Below are positions 1-5,202 of a DNA stretch of 5,202 nucleotides, piece by piece. Every line of letters starts with the position of its first letter. Position 1 is the stretch's first letter. The notes under the pieces are model-generated. The model saw only the letters and a list, made by a program, of their open reading frames with translations, was not told where the DNA came from and ran no database searches. Position numbers and translations under genes: made by a program. Source of the DNA: Actinomycetota bacterium (lineage in GTDB: Bacteria > Actinomycetota > Acidimicrobiia > Acidimicrobiales > Ilumatobacteraceae); NCBI GenBank assembly GCA_009923685.1, contig RFTA01000041.1:1-5202 (forward strand). Reading direction: 5' to 3'.

Positions 1-1
1 G

Positions 2-790
2 GTCGCGGCATCAGGCGCGACATTTGTGCCGGTGGCAACTCGACCCGAAGATAATTTTCATGTCACCGCGCAAGCAATCGAGGCCGCGATAACCAAGCAC
101 ACGAAAGTCTTGTTGTTGAACACACCGAGTAACCCGACTGGCGCCGTGCTCACCGAAAAAGAGATCGACGAAATCGGCGCGGTCTGCGAGCGCCACGATT
201 TATGGATTATTTGCGACGAGGTTTACGCCGACATGACATTCGATGTGCCTTTTTGCTCGCCGTTCGATCGACCACAATTACGACATCGAACTTTGGCGGT
301 CTCGTCGATTTCAAAGTCGCACGCCCTGCCAGGTTTTCGCGCTGGTTGGGTCGCGTCGCACCCAGACATAACCCCTCGCCTAGTGCTCGTTGCCGAAGCA
401 ATGTTGTTTGGCTCACAACCATTTATCGAAGATGCGCTCGCCGTCGCGTTAAACGAAAAGCACCCAGAGGTCGAACGCCTCCGACTGGCATTTCGCGAGC
501 GCGCCGAAACTTTGATCCAAGCCTTTGAAGGCTCGCAAGCAATCACCGCTCGCATGCCCGAAGGCGGCATGTTCATCATGCTTGACGTGCGTCGCACAAA
601 ACTTTCTGGAGAAGAATTCGCCTGGAAACTTCTCAAGGACCATGGCGTCACCGTGATGCCCGGTGAAAGTTTCGGCAATGGTGGCGCTGGCCACATTCGT
701 ATTGCACTAACCGTCGACTCAGAAATCTTGCGCGATGCATGCAGTCGAATCAGAACGCTCGCCGACGAACTCTGCAAAGAAAATAGATAG
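2..790 (+). CDS. aruH: AruH-like PLP-dependent aminotransferase (probable arginine:pyruvate transaminase), 5'-truncated
   Basis: This is the C-terminal two thirds of a class I/II (fold-type I) aminotransferase. The frame is open to the window edge, and the codons before the GTG at 26 (V-A-A-S-G-A-T-F) continue the protein, so that GTG is internal. Numbered from that GTG, the visible cofactor residues are the N-P-T-G loop (N36), D64 in D-E-V-Y that pairs with the pyridine nitrogen, Y67, the Schiff-base lysine K97 in S-I-S-K-S-H, R105 in G-F-R-A-G-W, and R225 in H-I-R-I, the expected carboxylate-binding arginine. AruH is about 390 residues, so roughly 130 N-terminal residues lie upstream. The specific call rests on remembered similarity to Pseudomonas AruH (S-x-S-K-S-H-A, D-G/E-G-G-M-F, A-G-H-I-R segments) and on the adjoining AruI-like gene. 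The expected reaction is L-arginine + pyruvate to 2-ketoarginine + alanine in the cytoplasm. The family assignment is firm; the arginine substrate is inferred, and another amino acid is possible. Confidence 0.8.
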   Translation, partial: VAASGATFVPVATRPEDNFHVTAQAIEAAITKHTKVLLLNTPSNPTGAVLTEKEIDEIGAVCERHDLWIICDEVYADMTFDVPFCSPFDRPQLRHRTLAVSSISKSHALPGFRAGWVASHPDITPRLVLVAEAMLFGSQPFIEDALAVALNEKHPEVERLRLAFRERAETLIQAFEGSQAITARMPEGGMFIMLDVRRTKLSGEEFAWKLLKDHGVTVMPGESFGNGGAGHIRIALTVDSEILRDACSRIRTLADELCKENR

Positions 791-793
791 CCA

Positions 794-2437
794 ATGGCCG
801 ACGATCAGATGCGCGTTGGTGAGGCGATCATCGATTTGCTCGCCCGCGAATATGGCGTCGATGTCGTCTTCGGCATTCCGGGTGTGCACAACATCGAGCT
901 CTACCGCGGGCTGCATCGCTCGGGTGTGCGCGCAATTTCACCACGGCATGAACAAGGCGCGGGTTTCATGGCCGACGGTTGGTCGATAGTCACGGGCCGA
1001 CCGGGCGTATGCGTGTTGATCAGTGGTCCCGGCGTCACAAATGCACTGACTCCAATCGCCCAGACGTATCACGACTCTCGACCAATGCTCGTGCTCGCGT
1101 CAACCACGCCAACTGATGCGCTCGGCAAAAGTTTCGGGCCACTACATGATCTGCCAGATCAAGCGAAAATCGCCGAGTCGGTTTGTGCGTTCAGCAAAAC
1201 TGTCACAGACCCAGAACAACTGCCGACACTCATCGAAAAAGCTTTCAATATTTTTACATCTTCACGTCCGCGACCAGTGCACATTGCGATTCCAATGGAT
1301 GTTCTTGCCCAACCGTGCCAGCCACTCGCGCGCAAGAGACTGGTCGTGACAAAACCGACTGCATCACCGAGCGAAATCGTGCGGGCCGTCGAACTAATCA
1401 ACTCGGCACAAAACCCGGTCGTGATCGCCGGTGGTGGTTGTGTCAACGCAGGTTCAGAACTTGTTGCATTTGCTCAGGCTCTCGATGCACCAGTTCTACT
1501 AACGGGCAACGCCAAAGGCGTGATGTCGTCGAGCCACGATTTGTGCGCCGGCAACTGTCTCGTGTTTGGTCGCGTGCAACGCGATATTGAGGCAGCAGAT
1601 GTCGTCGTCGTAGTTGGCACCGAACTCTCTGACACAGATCTTTATAACGGTGGTCGCGCACCAAATTTTGCGGGCAAAATCGTGCGCATCGACATCGATC
1701 AGGCACAAATTTCTCGGCGCATGTCACCAACTGTTGCACTCGTTGGTGACTCGGCAACGACGCTTCGCAAACTAACCGCCAAAATCACGAAAAGAAAGTC
1801 GCAAACTGGTGCAACTCAAGCCAAAATTTGGCGCGAACACGCACGAGCAAAAACCAACGCCAAATTCGTGCCGTGGTTACAGGCGATCGAAGATGCATTG
1901 CCAAGCGATGCAATAGTCGCGCTCGACTCAACTCAATTGGCATACAGCGCACACTGGTGGTTGCCAGCCACGCAGTCACGTTCGTGGCTTGCACCGTATG
2001 GTTTTGGCACGCTCGGTTGCGCGCTGCCAATGGCGATCGGCGCAAGCCTCGCGGCAAACCCCGGCACAAGCCTCGCGGCAAACCCCGGCGCAACCTCAGT
2101 CACCGACGCCAAGGCTCATGCCAGACCAGTTTTGGTTATCACTGGCGATGGCGGCTGGTTGTTCACCGTTGCTGAAATGGCAGTCGCCAAAGATCTAAAC
2201 AGCAAAATCGTCCTCGTGCTGTGGGACAACCGCGGCTACGAACAAATCCGCGAATCATTCGACGATGTCACCGCGACGCCGATGGGTGTCGATGTTTCTT
2301 CGCATGACCCAGTTGCAATTGCAAAAGGTTTTGGCTGGGCAACGACGCAAGTCGAAACGCCACAACAATTGGCGAACGCGCTAAAAAACAGTTTTGTCTC
2401 CAACTCGCCACAATTTATTCGGGTCTTGGCAAACTAA
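794..2437 (+). CDS. aruI: AruI-like thiamine-diphosphate-dependent 2-ketoarginine (5-guanidino-2-oxopentanoate) decarboxylase
   Basis: This 547-residue protein has the three-domain layout of the acetolactate synthase/pyruvate decarboxylase family: an N-terminal pyrimidine-binding domain (about 5-170), a central domain (about 190-330) and a C-terminal diphosphate-binding domain (about 360-545). E53 in R-H-E-Q-G-A is the expected catalytic glutamate. The diphosphate/Mg motif begins at G-D-G-G (451-454, D452) and ends at D478-N479; the usual first Asn of the N-N pair is Asp. The N-terminal G-I-P-G-V-H, E-L-Y-R-G-L and R-H-E-Q-G-A-G-F-M-A-D-G segments match my memory of AruI rather than anabolic acetolactate synthase. 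The role would be 2-ketoarginine to 4-guanidinobutyraldehyde + CO2. The ATG lies 3 bases after the stop of the aminotransferase with only a weak purine-rich stretch before it, so translation is probably coupled. Residues 418-433 are an 8-residue tandem repeat inside a loop that looks longer than usual for the family. Family certain; substrate inferred from similarity and context. Confidence 0.82.
   Translation: MADDQMRVGEAIIDLLAREYGVDVVFGIPGVHNIELYRGLHRSGVRAISPRHEQGAGFMADGWSIVTGRPGVCVLISGPGVTNALTPIAQTYHDSRPMLVLASTTPTDALGKSFGPLHDLPDQAKIAESVCAFSKTVTDPEQLPTLIEKAFNIFTSSRPRPVHIAIPMDVLAQPCQPLARKRLVVTKPTASPSEIVRAVELINSAQNPVVIAGGGCVNAGSELVAFAQALDAPVLLTGNAKGVMSSSHDLCAGNCLVFGRVQRDIEAADVVVVVGTELSDTDLYNGGRAPNFAGKIVRIDIDQAQISRRMSPTVALVGDSATTLRKLTAKITKRKSQTGATQAKIWREHARAKTNAKFVPWLQAIEDALPSDAIVALDSTQLAYSAHWWLPATQSRSWLAPYGFGTLGCALPMAIGASLAANPGTSLAANPGATSVTDAKAHARPVLVITGDGGWLFTVAEMAVAKDLNSKIVLVLWDNRGYEQIRESFDDVTATPMGVDVSSHDPVAIAKGFGWATTQVETPQQLANALKNSFVSNSPQFIRVLAN
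2043..2090 (+). repeat. 24-bp in-frame tandem duplication inside the aruI-like gene
   Basis: Two adjacent 24-base units (2043-2066 and 2067-2090) differ only at their last base. They encode S-L-A-A-N-P-G-T then S-L-A-A-N-P-G-A (residues 418-433), in frame. The near identity points to a recent duplication. It sits in the loop between the A-L-P-M-A-I-G helix and the strand leading to G-D-G-G, where insertions could be tolerated. Confidence 0.9.
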
Positions 2438-2462
2438 AAAATTTTGCGAATTTACTTTTCGC
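2436..2462 (-). terminator. Possible weak terminator at the convergent gene junction
   Basis: A 5-bp inverted repeat (2446-2450 with 2458-2462, 7-base loop) overlaps the last codons of the cupin gene. Read on the - strand it is followed by AAAA and then six Ts (2441-2436). The stem is short and partly coding, and the T run is offset by four bases, so this is a weak candidate. It is the only hairpin-plus-T pattern I noticed between the two converging operons, which are separated by just 14 bases. Confidence 0.22.
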
Positions 2463-2820
2463 GGTAGACGACAAATACCTTGCGCAAAGTTTCGTGAACC
2501 GTCCACTTGCCTTTCCATCCAATCGGAAAGATGCAACTCGAACCAGCAGTTAGTTCAATAGCCTCACCGCCGTCTTCATGCACGGTCATGCGACCCGACA
2601 AAACATAAATAACTTCACCACGTGTCGTGAACTCCCAGCGAGACGCGCCAGGTTCGCACTCCCATGTGCCAGCAGTGACCGTCGGGTTGTCAAGAAAAAC
2701 TTTCGCCCGTGTCATGATCTCGCCAGTCAATGGTTCGGCCGAAGGTTGTCCGAGTGGTTTTGCCGCCAAATCTGCCGCGGCGATCTCGCCCGCCCTAAAT
2801 GAAATTGTTGAATTAGCCAT
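2452..2820 (-). CDS. Small DUF861-type (Cupin_3) cupin protein
   Basis: This 122-residue single-domain protein has the cupin barrel over residues about 45-120. Motif 1 region runs from G51 through E69 to G76 (G-E-V-I-Y-V-L-S-G core) and motif 2 from G93 through P99 and G101 to H109. As in the Cupin_3/DUF861 group (related to ureidoglycine aminohydrolase domains), the H-x-H of classical motif 1 is absent, replaced by R-W-E-F, so metal binding is uncertain. The start ATG is 9 bases after the stop of the enolase-superfamily gene with no clear Shine-Dalgarno, which suggests translational coupling as the last gene of the operon. It could be a small isomerase, a ligand-binding protein or an accessory to the neighbouring dehydratase-like enzyme. 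No signal peptide or membrane segment is visible, so it is probably cytoplasmic. The family call is good; the function is unknown. Confidence 0.8.
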   Translation of the reverse strand: MANSTISFRAGEIAAADLAAKPLGQPSAEPLTGEIMTRAKVFLDNPTVTAGTWECEPGASRWEFTTRGEVIYVLSGRMTVHEDGGEAIELTAGSSCIFPIGWKGKWTVHETLRKVFVVYREK

Positions 2821-2829
2821 GAATCAAAA

Positions 2830-4035
2830 CTAGTTGAGGTCGGCCGGGGTTTGGCGCTCGTTGAGATGAAGATCAGTGCCCGTGTACGGGTGCGCCAACG
2901 CGACCTCTTCGTTCAATTCGACACCCAAACCTGGCTCTTTGGACGGAATCACATAACCGCTGTCAAATTGAATCGGCTTCTTCAAAATCTTGGCGTGAAA
3001 ACCACCCCAATCTTGAATGCTCTCAAGAATCAAGAAGTTCGGCGTGCAAGTGCTCAACTGAATGTTCGCCGCACCTTCAATCGGCCCGCAATAAAGATGC
3101 GGCGCAACTTGTGCGTGATAAGTCTCGGCGATCGACGCAATCTTTTTGCCTTCGAGAATGCCACCGCAACGACCAGTCGCCAACTGGATAATCGACGCCC
3201 CACCAACTCGCATCAGGCGAGCAAACTCATACTTTGATGTCAAGCGCTCACCCGTCGCGATCGGAATGCTCGTATGTGCTGCAACCTTGGCCATTTCTTC
3301 TGGCGCGTCAGGCGGAATCGGCTCTTCAAACCACATCGGGTCATAGGGCTCGAGTTGTTTTGCCAAACGAATCGCACCAGACGCCGTGAACTGTCCGTGC
3401 GTGCCGAACAAAATATCGGCGCGATTGCCAACGGCTTTGCGAATCGCCGCAACCATTCGCACGCTGCGATCGATTGAAACAAGCGATGGTTGGCGTCCGT
3501 CATAAACCGAATACGGACCAGCCGGGTCAAGTTTTACCGCCGTGAAACCACGCTCGACTTCGCGCACGGCCGCCTCGGCCGACATTTCTGGGTCGCTATA
3601 AAGCGGATGATCAGAGTGTGCATCAAACTCATGTGGCGGATACAGGTATGTGTAGCAACGCAACCGATCGTGAACCTGACCGCCGAGCAGTTCATAAACG
3701 GGCTTGCCAGTGTCTTTACCACAGATATCCCACATCGCCATTTCGAGACCGCTGACCACACCTGCAGTGCTGAAGTCTGGGCGATGCGCGAAACCCGAGC
3801 CATATGTTCGTCGCCACATTTTCTCGATATGAAACGGATCAGTACCAAAAACATAGCGAGCAAAAATATCTTCAGCGACTTTGCAAACGACTTGTGGCGA
3901 ATATGTCGCCGTATAAATTTCTCCGATACCGGTCACACCCGTATCGGTAGTCAATTTTACGAAAATGAAGTAGCGACCACCTGTGCGCGGTGGTGGGTTG
4001 CCAACCACAAATGTTTGAAGTTTTTCGATCTTCAT
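2830..4035 (-). CDS. Enolase-superfamily protein, mandelate racemase/galactonate dehydratase-like
   Basis: Residue numbers here count from the GTG one codon upstream (4038). The protein has the N-terminal capping domain (about 1-125) and the C-terminal TIM-barrel domain (about 126-385) typical of sugar-acid dehydratases and racemases. Recognisable positions are K169 at the end of barrel strand 2, H214 in F-G-T-H-G-Q (strand 3), E238/E239 in W-F-E-E-P (strand 4), E264 in A-T-G-E-R-L (strand 5), H314 in A-P-H-L-Y (strand 7) and E339 in L-I-L-E-S. Two expected aspartates are missing: the strand-3 metal ligand (the aligned residue appears to be G212) and the Asp of the His-Asp dyad (A287 in I-I-Q-L-A-T). 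I chose the ATG at 4035 because an AGGTGG sequence at 4045-4040 leaves suitable spacing to it and only one base to the GTG. The gene follows the dehydrogenase stop by 26 bases. Likely an acid-sugar dehydratase, cycloisomerase or racemase; I cannot name the substrate, and automatic labels such as galactonate dehydratase would be over-precise. Confidence 0.85.
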   Translation of the reverse strand: MKIEKLQTFVVGNPPPRTGGRYFIFVKLTTDTGVTGIGEIYTATYSPQVVCKVAEDIFARYVFGTDPFHIEKMWRRTYGSGFAHRPDFSTAGVVSGLEMAMWDICGKDTGKPVYELLGGQVHDRLRCYTYLYPPHEFDAHSDHPLYSDPEMSAEAAVREVERGFTAVKLDPAGPYSVYDGRQPSLVSIDRSVRMVAAIRKAVGNRADILFGTHGQFTASGAIRLAKQLEPYDPMWFEEPIPPDAPEEMAKVAAHTSIPIATGERLTSKYEFARLMRVGGASIIQLATGRCGGILEGKKIASIAETYHAQVAPHLYCGPIEGAANIQLSTCTPNFLILESIQDWGGFHAKILKKPIQFDSGYVIPSKEPGLGVELNEEVALAHPYTGTDLHLNERQTPADLN

Positions 4036-4039
4036 CACG

Positions 4040-4045
4040 CCACCT
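4040..4045 (-). promoter_or_regulatory. Ribosome binding site that decides the start of the enolase-superfamily gene
   Basis: On the - strand AGGTGG lies 4 bases before an ATG (4035), 7 bases if measured from the AGG core, but only 1 base before the adjacent in-frame GTG (4038). The spacing favours the ATG. Confidence 0.6.
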
Positions 4046-4061
4046 ATCTATTTTTAAATTA

Positions 4062-5094
4062 TTAGAACACAATCACGTTTCGCAATGCGTCGCCACGTTT
4101 CACGGCCGCGATCGCCTCGTTAATCTCGTCTAAATTGTAAGTCTTGGTGACCAGTTCATCTAATTTCAGACGACCCTGCTCGTAGAGCGAAATGAGATTC
4201 GGAATATCGACCTGAATTCTCGCCGAACCCATCTTCGAGCCGAGAATGTTCTGACTATATGCAGCCATCGTGCCTGGGTCGATCTCTGACATCACGCCGT
4301 TTGCGGGCATACCAACCAACACGACCGTGCCCGACTTTGCAAGCAGGCCATACGAAGAGTCGAATGCCTGTTTTGCACCAACCGTCACAAAGACATAATC
4401 TGCGCCGCGGCCATCTGTGAGTGCCAATACTCGCTCGCCGACTTTTTCTTTGCCCGAGTTGATGCCGTGTGTCGCACCAAATTTTTTCGCTGCCTCAATT
4501 TTTGAATCTGACAAATCAACCGCGATGATCGAACGCGCACCACTCACGCGCGCACCCTGCACCGAATTCAAGCCGACACCACCGGCGCCGATCACGACGA
4601 CATGGCTACCCGGTTCGACTTTCGCAGTGTTCGTCACGGCACCAAAACCGGTGATCACTCCGCACAACTTGCGATTCATGAACGACAACATATTCGGCAA
4701 AACTGCCCGTGCGCATCGCCTGCACGATCGACTCACCCGACTTCGACGTCAACGGACTTTTGGCATCAAGCGGAAACGAAGTCTCGCAAGTCACCGGCAT
4801 TCCGCGTGAACATCCACGACAATGACCGCACGAACGAATCAAAGTTACGACGACCTGTTCGCCAACTTTTACCGAGGTCACACCACCGCCGACTTCTTCG
4901 ACGATGCCGACGCTCTCGTGCCCAAAAATTGCCGGCAATGTGCCACCCCAGGCGCCGTCGGCGTATGAAATATCGCTGTGACAAATTGCGGTTGCCAAAA
5001 TTTTTATCCGCAATTCACCAGACTGTGGTTTTGCCAAATTGACTTCTTCGATTACGAGTGGTTTACCAAACTCGCGACAAACTGCTGCCTTCAC
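4062..5094 (-). pseudogene. Zinc-dependent alcohol dehydrogenase (MDR family), broken by an internal frameshifting deletion
   Basis: Two reading frames together make one medium-chain zinc alcohol dehydrogenase. The first (5094 to about 4663) holds the catalytic-zinc residues C38 and H59-E60 and the structural-zinc cysteines C89, C92, C95 and C103. The second (about 4664 to 4062) starts effectively at C-G-V-I-T-G, which carries the third catalytic-zinc cysteine, followed by the Rossmann motif G-A-G-G-V-G and I-A-V-D, whose Asp favours NAD over NADP. At the junction S-Q-V-V in one frame abuts C-G-V in the other with a 2-base overlap. In relatives I remember, about 15 residues lie between these points, so about 47 bases appear to be missing. 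Both parts are otherwise free of stops and well conserved, so the lesion is recent or is an assembly error. The GTG start at 5094 has GAAAGG 8 bases upstream. The intact enzyme would oxidise an alcohol or hydroxy acid with NAD. It is first or second of a four-gene - strand run. Confidence 0.82.
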
Positions 5095-5102
5095 TCAATG
5101 AG

Positions 5103-5108
5103 CCTTTC
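5103..5108 (-). promoter_or_regulatory. Ribosome binding site for the alcohol dehydrogenase GTG start
   Basis: GAAAGG on the - strand ends 8 bases before the GTG at 5094 and lies just after the stop codon of the upstream reading frame. No ATG is available nearby, so the motif supports the GTG start. Confidence 0.55.
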
Positions 5109-5112
5109 GAAA

Positions 5113-5202
5113 TTAGTTTCGGTAGTCACGAGACTCTTGATCAAGAATCTCGGTCATCGCCGCCAAATGATATTCAGCAGCATTCGGATACTCTAGCCAT
5201 TG
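5113..5202 (-). CDS. C-terminal end of an unrecognised protein, truncated by the window edge
   Basis: An open frame of 29 codons enters from the right edge and ends with TAA at 5113, 18 bases before the dehydrogenase start. It is too short to appear as a stand-alone gene. The residues (beginning Q-W-L-E-Y-P-N-A-A-E-Y-H and ending D-Q-E-S-R-D-Y-R-N) look like a charged, helical protein tail. Placement and strand fit a first gene of the same operon. I do not recognise the family. The other two - strand frames in this stretch contain stops early, which mildly supports this one as real. Confidence 0.5.
   Translation of the reverse strand, partial: QWLEYPNAAEYHLAAMTEILDQESRDYRN

Noticed and set aside
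223..777. Long minus-strand open frame opposite the aminotransferase.
   Set aside because: The + strand frame carries all aminotransferase motifs; the opposite frame is rich in Ser and Arg, typical of a shadow.
781..790. AAATAGATAG recurs before two genes, once on + near 790 and once on - near 4046-4055.
   Set aside because: A 10-base AT-rich match around stop codons and start regions is easily due to chance; no further shared sequence surrounds it.
1600..1616. Run of GTC/GTCGTCGTC triplets that looks like a microsatellite.
   Set aside because: It encodes the hydrophobic V-V-V-V-V-G strand expected in the central domain of the decarboxylase; ordinary codon repetition.
2820..2830. Possible promoter or regulatory site between the enolase-superfamily gene and the cupin.
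   Set aside because: Only 9 bases separate the genes, with no recognisable -10/-35 or ribosome binding site.
4606..4736. The ATG at 4736 as the start of an independent short dehydrogenase.
   Set aside because: The first 24 residues from that ATG are out-of-frame reading of the N-terminal half; family-like sequence begins only at C-G-V near 4664. It would lack the catalytic domain.
4978..5196. Plus-strand open frame of 72 codons at the right end.
   Set aside because: It runs antisense to the dehydrogenase N-terminus and the edge frame, and its translation shows no family-like pattern.

Overview
The window is a densely packed bacterial stretch with no RNA genes, mobile elements or CRISPR array visible, and no gene-free gap longer than about 30 bases. 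GC content is in the low-to-mid 50s by hand count of a few lines. Two gene groups run towards each other and meet near position 2440. Several starts are GTG, and the gene spacing is tight. Uncultivated actinobacteria or proteobacteria would both fit; the sequence does not let me choose between them.

Left half (+ strand, 2-2437): a 5'-truncated fold-type I aminotransferase is followed after 3 bases by a thiamine-diphosphate (TPP) decarboxylase. Both resemble, from memory, AruH (arginine:pyruvate transaminase) and AruI (2-ketoarginine decarboxylase) of the Pseudomonas arginine transaminase pathway. Together they would convert L-arginine to 2-ketoarginine and then to 4-guanidinobutyraldehyde and CO2. 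The aldehyde dehydrogenase and guanidinobutyrase that complete that route are not in the window. The decarboxylase carries a fresh-looking in-frame 24-bp tandem duplication just before its cofactor motif.

Right half (- strand, read from 5202 down to 2452): the tail of an unrecognised gene, a zinc-dependent alcohol dehydrogenase, an enolase-superfamily (mandelate racemase/dehydratase-like) protein and a small DUF861-type cupin. Spacings of 9 to 26 bases suggest one operon, probably for oxidation or dehydration of a sugar acid or other hydroxy acid; the substrate cannot be read from sequence. The alcohol dehydrogenase is broken by an apparent internal deletion of about 47 bases that shifts the frame and removes the segment leading into the nucleotide-binding domain. 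The enolase-superfamily protein lacks two canonical active-site aspartates, so its chemistry may differ from the textbook dehydratases.

Both transcription units begin outside the window, so no promoter can be assigned. I see no clearly new multi-gene system. The points most worth checking are the dehydrogenase lesion, the atypical active site of the enolase-superfamily protein, and the tandem duplication in the decarboxylase.
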